In this document: positions 1 to 11,300 of the stretch, in pieces
Numbering within the stretch: position 1 is the stretch's first letter
Layout: the number at the start of each line of letters is the position of its first letter
Source: Mesodorylaimus sp. YZB2_4
Lineage: Eukaryota > Nematoda > Enoplea > Dorylaimida > Dorylaimidae
Assembly: GCA_030248295.1 (NCBI GenBank)
Contig: JASANH010001421.1
Span: forward strand, 124,001-188,000
Direction: 5' to 3'
DNA: 64,000 nucleotides
Notes under the pieces: model-generated
Told to the model about the DNA's origin: nothing
The model's input: the letters and a program-made list of their open reading frames with translations, nothing else
Database searches by the model: none
Program-made: the position numbers and the translations under genes

Positions 1-29
1 CCGCCAAGTGTGACCAGCACGCCTGGCGG

Positions 30-195
30 TCGGGAGTAATCGATACGCTCCCCTGGCTGGGACGTCAACCTCTTCGGTTGATGTTTCTAGAGCAGGTATA
101 GTCGCGAGACTTGCCTACCTCCAGTCGGAGTTTTTTGCTTAGAGACTTCGGTCTCGACTATCTCCCGCCGCCTGGGTGCGCTGGTTACACAAGCA
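30..195 (+). repeat. Dispersed structured repeat, family A, copy 1
   Basis: This stretch matches the reverse complement of 24082-24252 over most of its length. The shared core contains CGATAC, CCTGGCTGGGACGTCAACC and TATAGTCGCGAGACT. It folds into four small hairpins in a row: stem 32-36 with 48-52, stem 64-70 with 76-82, stem 100-103 with 108-111, and stem 142-146 with 151-155, the last around a TTCG loop. The ends are blurred compared with the other copies, so this is probably an older copy. No protein is encoded. Confidence 0.7.
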
Positions 196-1392
196 TCAGA
201 ATTTTGCCCGTATATGTTGCATTTGCTAACTGAGCAACAGTTCTTGTTGTCAGGTCCAATTTGCGGGGTATGCAGGTTCTTTGTTCGTTTTGGCATAAGC
301 TTTCAAAATTGAAGCCAGTGCATTCGTGGCTGGTGCCAACCTAGACAGCTAACGTGGGATGTCTTTACTTTGTGCTCGGTTGCCTCTGTAACATGCACTG
401 CGATGGGGGGGGTCCCTCATAAGTTACTGGGTGATACGTTTGATGGTCGAACAGGCACTGCTCGTCTGACTCATCGCTGGCCGTGACTCAGGCACTTGTT
501 TCAGGAGCACGTTGCCCGGCGTGGCGTTCAACGAAATGGTACCGAACGAGTATGGAGCTTTACCGATGATGGCTGCGGGTCAAGTCCCTACGTCCAACGT
601 CGCCATGCATTTCTCATCTACTCATACTAACACTCATTGAATCCGCTTTTTTCTGCCCGTCGTTTGAATTTGAGTTGTAGTTTGACATTTCTTGTCTGGT
701 TTCATTTTGTGTCGTCGGCTTTGTCCCGCCCACTCTTCTTGTATTCCCATGCATTTACCGCAAATGCTTTTAGACGTGGAGCGCGGGCTGTGTGAGGGAT
801 TTTTATTGGTGGATCGGCTGCGGTAGGGACCCGCTATATATTTGTCGACGGTGCAGTATTAGTCTTGGTTTTTGTTCTCTTTCGGAGGCAGCTTGTGTGT
901 TCGATGTTGTGGTAAGTGTAGACAACGAAGCGGAACAGTAATCGATACTGGTTAACGTTTGGACGGATACTTGTTTGGTAATGTGCTGCGATGCCGGTTT
1001 GTAGGTGGCTTGTGCGATGGATGCTCTTTTGTGTCTAGTGATCACGAGATCACGATCACAGTGCCACCCGAATAACAATTTATAAACGCCTGCTTGGTCA
1101 CTGTCCTAATGCGGGTTATACTTTCCTTGCTAGCCGCATATGGTTACAAAGTAAGCGTGCTAATCACTATGGCATACCTGCGCCCTAGTATAGTCGGCCA
1201 ATCCCACCACAGCACATACCAATCGAACAACCCTTACCCAAATTACATCAGGCACTAGCCATAAGCTAGCTAAGCTACATTAAGCTAGGCACGTTTCTTC
1301 TACGCCTTGCTAGTTCTATCGGCGTTACCATGTTGGTCGTTACAACCTGAAATGGAAGGGGTGACTTTGGGGCCGGGAGTGGAAGGGGTGGC
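196..1392. other. No gene seen; 3' flank of the spectraplakin
   Basis: I see no coding exon on either strand here. The region lies downstream of the spectraplakin stop codon, which is read on the minus strand. Exons for the longer rod/GAS2 isoform typical of spectraplakins are not visible and would lie beyond the left edge if they exist. Confidence 0.5.
802..807 (-). other. Candidate poly(A) signal AATAAA
   Basis: The reverse strand reads AATAAA about 590 bases past the spectraplakin stop. It is the first canonical signal I noticed downstream and would give a 3' UTR of ordinary length. The motif is short and could be chance. Confidence 0.25.
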
Positions 1393-2394
1393 TTACTCGA
1401 GTTGCACTACTTCTCCGAGCAATTCGTCGAAACTGTTGCGATCGCGAGGCGTGCGAACGGCTGGCGAGCGTCTCATGCGGACTCTGTCCTCGTCGGGACT
1501 CAGGCTCCTGGCCAGTTCCTCCTCGGAAACTATTCTCTGCGGCCCACCGACCCGACGAAATTGGACATCGAAGTGGCGGCTGGTGGTCGATTCTCCAGCT
1601 GGTCTGCCGCTGGGATCAGTGTGGCGTTCTTCCCTTATGTACTCGTACGAGCCGGGCCTGTAGCTAGAATCGCCCAAGCCACGACGTTCTTCTCGATAAT
1701 CGTAGGAGCCTGGGCGGAAGCCCGAATCGGCGCTGTCGTCCAATCGGCTGCGACGTTCCTCAGTGGTCACTATTTTCTCATATGTGGCTGGTCGATAGTC
1801 GCCGGAATCACGGACTTCGCGGGCATATTCGTAGGAGCCAGGTCGGAAACCTGAATCGGCAGTGCCGTATCCTCCCGTTCGCTCTTCACGAGTTACCACA
1901 TTTTCGTAGGAGCCCGGGCGGAACGTGCCCTCACGACTGAACGACCTGCTATCTTCGGGCAAGCTGGCACGGCTGCCATAGGTGGTGGTGTAGTGGGATG
2001 TCAACTCGCCCTTGGAGGCTCGTAGTTCGGAAGGATGTCCACGCCAGGTCACTTCCTTGACCACGGTTGTGCCTGGACCAATCACTGAATCGCTTCCTCC
2101 TGGCGAAATAAGACTGATGGGACTGAAGTCGGAACGTGGACTCAGGTCTTGCATAACGGCGTGCAGGTCGCTCAGATTCAAATTCAATGCTTCCATGACT
2201 CGTTTACCAGTGCTTGGCTGCAATAATTTCAAATGAACGGCTTTGGGGACCGAATAACGGACACCAGTCTTCGAATTGATGATCTCGCCTGTCATCACGT
2301 CCAGCAGACCACTCTCCACTGCTTGGCGAATAGAGACGCGAGACCCAGTGGCCGGATTGTCTATAGTTCCATCGTCCACATCGTGCCCGCATTC
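1393..2394 (-). other. Last spectraplakin exon: final plectin repeat and RPGSYE-repeat tail
   Basis: The exon opens after TTCCAG with a last plectin-repeat unit (VSIRQAVESGLLDVMTG). It ends in a basic, Ser/Arg/Tyr-rich tail in which RPGSYE, or close variants such as RPATYE, recurs about six times between 1560 and 1930, spaced 20-30 residues apart. The stop follows VVQLE at 1393-1395. The plus-strand frames over this exon are open only because of its biased composition. Confidence 0.75.
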
Positions 2395-5300
2395 CTGGAA
2401 CAATGTCCAAGGAGTCATAGGAGGGAAGGACTGTAGAGGATTGGGCAGGGCCCTCCTGTGCTTAAAGACTGAATCTAGGTTACGAAGGCAAAAGCACGAA
2501 GTCATGGGTTCCCCCAGGGAATATCTACTACAGGGGGACCATGCTACTTGCCCCCCATCTCATACCCCTCATAGATGGAGACCTGCCCCATATTCTAGGT
2601 ACACCACACTTCCAAAACACTGCCTTGGGTGAGGATCGAACTCACGACCTTGAGATTATGAGACTCACGCTCTGCCGACTGAGCCACCAAGGCATACTAC
2701 GGCAAATTTGGCTGGGATACGATTCCTTGCTGTCTGTATGCAAGAGTCGTTCGGGCGGGGGCAGGCAGCCAAACATGAGAAGGAACACCCTCTTATTTGC
2801 ACAATAATGTAAATTTTCCCCTCTTGTCCCGTGTTGCTGACATGAGTGAACCAAGGAAGCCCACTAAAAACCACTGAGGCCAGCACCTCCCCAAACCCCT
2901 CTCCAACCCTATGTGCAGTGAACTGGTACCTGCAGACGCTGCATGAAGTCCCGTTGTCGATCGGCGTATGCCTGGGGATCGCTGATAAAGGATCGCAGAC
3001 GATCGGAGACGTCGTCAGTGCGGACTCGGATGGACAATGAGGGCTCTAGCTTCCTGGGGGTCATCCTAATCGTAGTGACCTCCTCTTCGACGACGTGCCG
3101 ATCGCCCACTGGTGACAGCGAAGGCAAGGACGGACTGTGCGCCCGTTGCAACTTGAACTTGTATCCTTCTTTTTCGCGCCTTTTGATAGCTTCGGCGAAC
3201 GCTTGACTGGCCAGCATAGGACTGGGAATAAAGGCCAACAGGCCCAAACCAGCTGCCTCCTTCAAGTTGATCTTGGCCCCCGTCTTTTTGTCAACGCACT
3301 TGCCATCAGAATTGATGAGACCAGTCTTCAGTGCATTTCTCAATGTCGTCGTTCGACCACGATCGACATCACAAATCAATGAATCGCCATCGATCAAGCC
3401 ACGATCGATAGCTTCTCGGAAGGTCAAGTACAAACCTGTCTTTTGTTCTCGCATGCGACCCGAGTTCTCGTCGAATTCGTACGAGTCAATCACGTGGCAG
3501 AGGTTCCTCTCCTCAGCTCCTTCTTGCGCCGTCACGCTGTCCGTATCGATATATCCTTCTTGCAAGGCTTGTGAAACGGTCATGCGACGGCCGCTTTCGG
3601 GGTCGTGGAATTGATTTGATCGGATATCGATTAAGCCACGGCCGAGTGCTTCGGCGAAAGTGAGTTTGTCCACACGTCTCATCCTCTGACCAATTTCCTT
3701 GGGGAATTTCCCTTCTTCCACAGCTCGACCAATCGGAATGAAGACCCCGTGGGATACTTGCACTGTGCGCTTTTGTGGGTCCACCAAACCGCTCTCAATG
3801 GCCTCCAGCAGATTGACTCGTCGTCCCGAATGCCAGTCTTGGATGCTGGCCTCGGTGATCGCTCGGAATGTGCCTTCGTCGACCAGACCCACCTTGACCG
3901 CTTCCTCCAACGAGTACTGCTCGTTAGTGATCGGATTGTTGTAACGTTTTGACCTGACGTTGAGCAGATTGTCGTTGATAGCGCTGATAATGGGCACGGC
4001 GTAGCTGAAAAGGGCAAAGAAGGGAATAAGACATAGAAGATCGAATGAACTCTAGCCTCGTCTTCAGTAGATTGACCGATGCCCAATTATGTCCTGGTGG
4101 GTTACGCGTCTGCCTCTCACGCCAGATGTGCAGTTAGCGGCAAGTGTTCTCGGCGCAACTCATTTCATGTAAAATGAGTCCTCATCCTCCCGTGTGCGTA
4201 CCTGTACTTGGTGATGAGGTAAATTATGAAACTATGAGGTACTACTGTAACTTGTAAATTGTGGGCCCAAACATGACCGTGTTCATTCATGTACACGATT
4301 CTAGTCAAATGCTTGCAGTCACCCACTCTCGCTTCTGTACTCTAGCTCGCAGGTGTCATTAGCACACAGACTCCGCGTGGACTTCTTCCTGTCTCCGGAT
4401 CGGGCCCCAAGACCCATACTACACAAAACGGTGCCTTGGGTGAGGATCGAACTCACGACCTTGAGATTATGAGACTCACGCTCTACCGACTGCAGGCGCG
4501 TACGCAAGGGGGGGGGGGCTTGGGGGCTCGGGCCCCCTACGACCCTGAAAAGTAAGGTAAGGGTAGCTACCTTTACAAACTTCGTGCAATCCCGGCCATG
4601 CGTTTGGTTACATGTCCACTTCATACATTTTTGTGTTTTCGCAGTGCAAGATTCAAAATTTTTGCGCCTCCGGCGGGGCGGAGATAAACCCAGTGGCGAG
4701 CACAGCGGGTGGCATTGCGGCCAACGGTCCCCGTCCAAACCAGAGAAGTGGGAGAGGGATTTGAGCCCACGCGGAATCACTTTCCGTCGGATCTTATGTC
4801 CGACGCCTTAACCACTCCAGGCGGCATTGCGACCTGGAGTGGTTAAGGCGTCGGTATAAGATGATAACATTAAAGGTTTTCCTTGTATATGGTGAGTACG
4901 GTATGCTAACAAAGATGGCACTCATTGCTTCTGTACGATCAGAAAGATTGCGCGCAAATTTTGGAAGGCCAGAAGCCACGCAGAAGCCTTCAGCTTTTTG
5001 ACTTGAGTTTTTGGCGGGGTTAAAGAAAGTGATTTCTTAAACTAAGTTATTTCTCGCAAATTTATTTAAAGAATCGTGAAAAATTGTGTCTGCGAGAGCT
5101 AATTTTTAAAAAATTTCGCCTCCGGCGGGGCGGGGGCACATCCCCGGCCCCGCACCCCACCCCCTCTCGGGCGCTTCGCGCCCTCGGATCGCGCCTTCGG
5201 CGCTCATTTTAAAATACCAAACTGGACTCTATTTTCTATTTAGCCACATCCGTCTCCTGGACTTTGCGTGATGCACTAAATTAGCATATTTATGCAAATT

Positions 5301-8300
5301 TTTTGCTGGCACCCCACGACCCACAAATCCTGCGTACGCGCCTGGACTGAGCCACCAAGGCGCTCTAAGAAGTAAGTAAGGAGAATGAGTACGAAGAGGA
5401 AGAGTCTCTCAGGCAGCCACAAACAAACGCATGTACTGGTTCAGACCTGACCTAGCTTGGCAACAAAGAGCAGCTGGCCGATCAGCATCCAGGCTGCAGC
5501 AGATTAATGATGGTGTATGTTGTCTGTACTGAGGTCGGAGGTTTTGTGTTTAAAGTATGTGATCAACAAAGCATTTCGTGTCGGACGCGCCTTCCTTGCA
5601 TGCATCTCTACTGGTACCCGCCTCTTCCTGAGATCACACACCCTGCTGACCATGTATAGCAGTCCTGCACAAGGCCATAGCTTACCCTTTCCTGGGATCG
5701 TACACGCCTTGCATGGTGACACTGGTGTAGACTGGCTTCAATATATCCAGCCAAGTGATCTGCTCCTTTTTGAACGGATTGGTCACAGTGCCCGATCGCG
5801 GATCGATAATTCTTAAATCGATTGCCCGCTCGATCGATATGCGCTCGCCGTTAGCCGGGTTGCACACTCCCTTGGGTAACACTTCGGCCAAGGTCAAGTC
5901 CATTAGTCCCATGTTAGCAGCTTGCACGAAGTCATTCTTCTCATTGGTTTGGGGATGAATATATACCAGATCACGGATATCGATCAGACGCGATTTTATG
6001 GCATCTGCCAACGAAATTCGTTCGTTTCTGTTTGGATCGAGGACACCTCGACTGACCGCGTGCGAAATATCAGAACGGTAAACGGCGTATGTCTTGGTAA
6101 GCTGCTTGCCGTGTTTGTCCACTTTAGCCAGTCCAATGCGTTGGGCTTCAGACAAGGCCATGACACGACCAGTACGGTTATCCCTGACCTTGTCGATACC
6201 TATCAGTTCTGCGTGAGGCTCCAATTCCACCGATTGTACCTGTGCCGTCGACTTGACCGTGGTGTGCATCTGGGTAACGTAGGGTTCGTCGTGAAGGCGG
6301 ACTGTGAACTTCATTCCAGTGCTGGGGTCGATGTACTCGCCCTTCTCCACACCCTGCTCGTCCTTGATCACTTTGACCATAGCCCGCTTATCACCGCCGA
6401 GGTCGACCATTTGTTGACGAGCTCCCGGACTGATATCCCGTCTCGTTTCGACTGGTTTGTAAGGGGCCACTTCCAGGGGCCTTCTTATAGCACCTGCGTA
6501 ACCGACTGGTTGGATGATACCGGATATGACAGCTTGCGGCAATCCTGTTCCTTCGCCAGAGCTCTTATTAATGACCAGTCCCCGGTGTAAGTCAACAACT
6601 TTTTCACGAATGGCTTCTGAGAAAGAGATTTCCTGGCCCGTGCTGGGGTCTCTGACCACCATGCTCTCTGGACTGATAATACCACGCGATATGGCCTCGT
6701 GCAAATGCACACATCCCTTGCCATCGGCCAATTGGAACTCGCCTGTGCTCAAGTCCAAACGACCGCTACTAATGGCTGAATCCAATGTTTGGCTGGCAGT
6801 GCCTGAACGAATGATGCCTCTTTCGAAGGCTGTCTTCAAATCTACGCGGTGACCGGATGCGCTGTCCAACACGGTGCCACTGGTGGCGTCGACGATGTTC
6901 TTTTGTATGGCATCCAAGAACGAGAGCTGTTCACCCGTCCTCGAGTCGATGACCAAGGACTCGTAGGGATTGAACAAGCCCTTGATTATGGCCTCTTTCA
7001 AAGTCATCTGTTTCTTGGTATCGGGATGCGTAAACTGACCACTGGCGTGATCGTACCATCCCAAATCGATGACCTTCTCCAGACCGTAGTCGACGAAGGC
7101 GGATGGGCCAGCGATGGCTGCTTCTTTCATGCTCGTCATTTTCTTCACCTGTTGCCGTACATCTGTCCTAATGGCACCTTGAGCGTATTGGCTAGACCCG
7201 CCGCTCACGCAGATAAGACCATGGGCAGCTGCTTCTCGGAGACTGTACTGGGTATTATGCCTCTTATCGTTGTACCAATCGATCCTGGGGTCGATCAGTC
7301 CCCAATTGACCGCTTCGGCGTACGAGAGTTCCCTGTCGGACATGGAGTCCTTGACCAAGAGCATTTCCTTGCTGACGATGCCAGTGCGAATGGCATCGTC
7401 CAATGAGTACCGACGTCCGCTGTGGCCGTCCACGATCTCGCCTGCTTTGGGGTCGAACGAGAAGGACGACTCGCTTTCTTCCATGGTCGATTCTCCCACT
7501 GGGACGATACTCATGACTGGCCCCGTTCTGGCACCAAATTGGATGACCTTGGTGACAGGCTTGGCAACTTCGCGCGGTTCGGGCTGCACGATCACGTGGC
7601 CAGCGTCGATAGCTGCTCGCAAATGCAAGATCGAGCCAGATCTTGGATCGCGCATATGGCCTTTAGAATCGACGACCCCTCGTTCCAAGGCTTCTCTTAT
7701 ATCGAGATGATGACCAGTTTTTGGGTCTCGAACAGTGATGTGTTTCGAGCTGATAATACCCAGATCCAGCGCCTCCTCCAGGCTCACTCTCTGCTGCGTG
7801 TCTGGCACTGTGATATGGCCAGACTCGAAGTCGAACAGACCATCTCTTTCCGCAGTGAAAAGATGCAGTCCATCGACTGGCACCTCCAAAGCCCCGCGTC
7901 CGCTCGTTATGGCCCTGAAGGCGGCTACCCCTCCTGGTCCGCCCGTGGTCACTGTCTCCTTCGTCCTCAGACGTTTGACCGTGGTTAAGGTTTCTTCGGT
8001 ATGACCCGAGGGCTGGTGCTTGGGCGGCATCAGCTGACTGGTTTCGGTCATCTCTTCTGTTACTGATTCTTGGATTCTGGGTGCGGTGGTGTCCTTATGA
8101 GGCACAATCCACTCCGAGGATGTATCGACCAGTCCTCGATCCAGGGCCTCCTGCAGCGTCATATCCCTGTCCCCGTGGCGGTATCTCTGCGACTTGGTGT
8201 CCACTAACCCTTGGCGCATAGCCTCGGCCAATGTGGTCTTCACCTGACCCAGGAGCCCTCCCTCTGGAGGTCTAGCGCGTTTCTTTTTGGGTTCAGCAGG

Positions 8301-11300
8301 TTTGCTCACGGCCACCAAGGACGGGTGAACGTTGAACAGTGAGGTCAATTGCATGGCTCCTTTCAAGCTAATTAATCCCCTTTCGTACGCCTCCTTGGGC
8401 GGGATGGGTTGACTCCTGTCCAAGAAGGCGCCCCTCTTCGTATCGATCAGTCCAGTGCTAATGGCCCGGAACACGTTCATCTCGCTTCCATGCCGATCCT
8501 TGATGCCAGCCATGGAGCTGAGGATATTGTGCAGCAACGGATCGAGCAATCGTCCTTTCTCGACCGTGTCTGGCAGCAGGTAGCTTTCGTTGGTAGCCAA
8601 ATCCACGAACCGTTCCGAGCTGAGCTGCACGATACCAGCATCTATGGCTTCGTTGAAAGTCAGCATTTGATTGGTCTTTGTGTTCTTGATGCCCTTGACA
8701 TCGAATACAGTATACTTGACTGGCTCAGTCAACAGGCCTCGTTTGTACGCATCTTGAATATTGTACTCGTTACTGGTCTCCAAATCTACGAATCGGCCTT
8801 GCGGACTGAGCAGACCACGTTCCAAGGCTGCGCCCAAGGAAATGATATCTTTCTCCTCTGGGTCTTGAATGTGTGGAATATCCGGATCGATCAGCCCCTC
8901 GGCTATGGCTTCGAGCAAAGTCATTCGCTTCTTGGTACCTTTATCGATAAATCGGCCCATGGAATCGATGGAATCGCGATATGCGATTTCCTTCAAGGTC
9001 AGTGGTTTCTGAATGTAGTCGTGGTCATAGGCTTCTTGCAAGGTAAATGTCTGACGTTGACTAGTGTCAGTGAAGTTTCCTTGTCTGGCATTGATAATGT
9101 TCCTCAGTACTGCATCCCCTACAGTAATCCTTTTCCTTTCGTTCGTGTTAATCACTTCGCGGTTGCTCAGACTGATCAAATTATTGGTTTTGGACACGGC
9201 TTCTCTCAAAGTGAACTTTTCGTTGGTGTTTCGATCCAAGAACTCGCCCGAGTGAGGATTGATGTATTTTTGTTCTATGCATTCGGTCAACGACATGGCG
9301 ATCATGGGAGTCAGGGGCGATGTGAGGGTGATATATCCATTACGCAAGGCTTCACGCAAGGGCAGTGTTTCCTTTGAGAATCGACCCACGAACTGACCAT
9401 TCTCGATATCGATCACTTTCTGTTCGATGGCTTGCTCGAGGAAAAGTGGAGGTAATTTGAGGATTCCCAACTTGATAAGTCGATGCACATTGTCCATGGA
9501 GATGACCCCCGAACGCGACGCTTCGTATAACGACAGCAACTCGCCAGTGTTCGGATCACGTAACTGGCGACATTCGGCATCGTACAGGCCTCGTTGTATG
9601 GCTTGGTACAGGGTCAGCTCTTCGCCCGTGTGCGGATCACGAATGCCGTATTGGGTCTGCAGGCAGTCGTTGAATGACTGCGATACGTGCCCACGCTTGA
9701 CAGCTTCTTCCAACGAAATCTTAGCCCCAGTATCATCGAAGAACTCACCAGACACCAAGTCCAGCATGCCTTGACGCACGGCTTCCACAAAAGTGAGGAT
9801 TTCACCAGTTTGCATATGCTTGACGGCGTCCAAATCGAAGAACTTTGTGCGCTCAATAGTTTCCTCAGCGTACATGATCTGATCAGTTTCGTCAGGATGC
9901 GCTTTTGGGACTACTACTTCGGGTGTTGGGGGTCTTGGACGCCAGGAACCGAAGTCATCATCAGTAATAACTTCGCAGACCTCTCTGCCAGTGTGGACGT
10001 GGAGAACGGGGGACGGTCGCCGGGGAGGTGGTGACGGGGTTCTGGGCCTTGGAGGAGGTGGCGGAGTGACTGGCCTTGGTTTCCTGACAATTTCGATGAT
10101 TTCCCTTTCCTACAAGCAAGTCTGTCCGTAGCTGAACGTGAAATATTAGGAATGGACAAGCCTACCTTTTGCATCTGCCTCCATTTCTGCATCAGTAGCT
10201 GCAAGTCATTGCGACGCTGGAAGATAATGGAGGAGAGTTGAGCAAACCGCTTGTTCAGTTCTTCCAGTTCCTTGGCCACTAGCTCGGCACCGGGAGGTAG
10301 AGGATGAGTGGTTCGTCGAATAATCAGAGAATCGACTCCTTTGTGAACCTCCTCTAGAATATCCCTGTATTGATGCAGACGAATATCGTACACCTGAAAC
10401 AATGGGTCAACTGAAACAGTCGTACTTCCGCCCACGCATGAAGCGGTTCTGGCACACAGCATCCGAAAACAAATCGAAGGGCTCCCATAGCTCATGTAAA
10501 CACCTCTGATCACGTGCTTTTGCTCACCTTAGCATCTCTGATAAACTTTCCGCCTTCCAAGTTCACTTTTTCCATGGCTTGCGTTCTCTCGTTCAAATTT
10601 GCATACTCAGCCTAAATGCAGTTCGTGCTGCTTGCAGCTGTCTTTAGTGGAAATCCTGTCCTGACACTTACCACCAAGATGTCCAACTGTTCTTGGTACT
10701 CCTCCGGGCGGAGGTCCTCTGGTCGCCGCAGTTGGTTAATGGTTCTCTCGACTCTTTCTAGCCAAGCCAATTCGTTTTCGTATGAAGCACGATACACCAT
10801 CAGACTCTGAAGAGCCAATTCTGACGTCCGCAATCTGAAAATGCCAAGTGCCACCATGGATCATAGATTCGAGCGTAGTCGAGACACGGCTCCATAGACA
10901 TAGGCAAGGGAACCTAGGGCTCGAGAAGAGGACAGCCAGGGACAAGCACATCCCATACACGCGACCTACAATATGTGTTCACGTCGCAGCGATAGAGTCA
11001 GAGCAGTGGAGTGAGAATGCAGATGACAAATGTCGTACCTTTCGATGACTTGAGAACAAACATTCTCCCATCTTTCAATCACGCGCTGTACTTCCTCTTC
11101 CAATCGATCAACGTCCGGGTGCTCAGCCACGTTGAAACGAGTGCGGGCCACGTGTTGTCGCAAATGCCCAACATTCGTGGCCAAGTCATCAAAAATTGGC
11201 TGCTGTTGTTGCAAAATCAGTTGAAGCTCCTAAAGCCGAGGCAGCTCGAAGTAAATCTGTGATGCTGTACAAAGTTTCAAAAAAGCTTACCAAAAGCTGT

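Larger units (their letters stand above)
4493..5344. mobile_element. 852-bp DNA element with 14-bp terminal inverted repeats and 5-bp target duplication
   Basis: Both ends carry the perfect 14-bp inverted repeat CAGGCGCGTACGCA, at 4493-4506 and, inverted, at 5331-5344. The target duplication GACTG is at 4488-4492 and 5345-5349. No transposase is encoded, so this is a non-autonomous element. Inside are a G run after the left end, two copies of CGCCTCCGGCGGGGCGG near 4666 and 5117, a tRNA-Leu-like relic and a perfect hairpin. A CAG start with a short target duplication is seen in some cut-and-paste families, but I cannot assign the superfamily. Confidence 0.85.
4433..5361 (-). pseudogene. tRNA-Met gene split by a transposon-like element
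   Basis: Bases 4433-4492 and 5350-5361 together make 72 bases that differ from the intact tRNA-Met at 2622-2693 at one position, in the D stem/loop. An 852-bp element sits between them, so the gene was probably intact before insertion. As it stands the D arm is interrupted and the transcript could not fold into a tRNA. It lies in the spectraplakin intron between 4005 and 5686. Confidence 0.85.

Noticed and set aside
1307..1854. Plus-strand open frames over the spectraplakin tail
   Set aside because: They are shadows of the RPGSYE repeats; the minus frame has plectin homology and splice sites while these have none.
6849..9377. Several long plus-strand frames over the plectin-repeat exon
   Set aside because: They are antisense shadows of the repeated coding exon and show no independent motifs.
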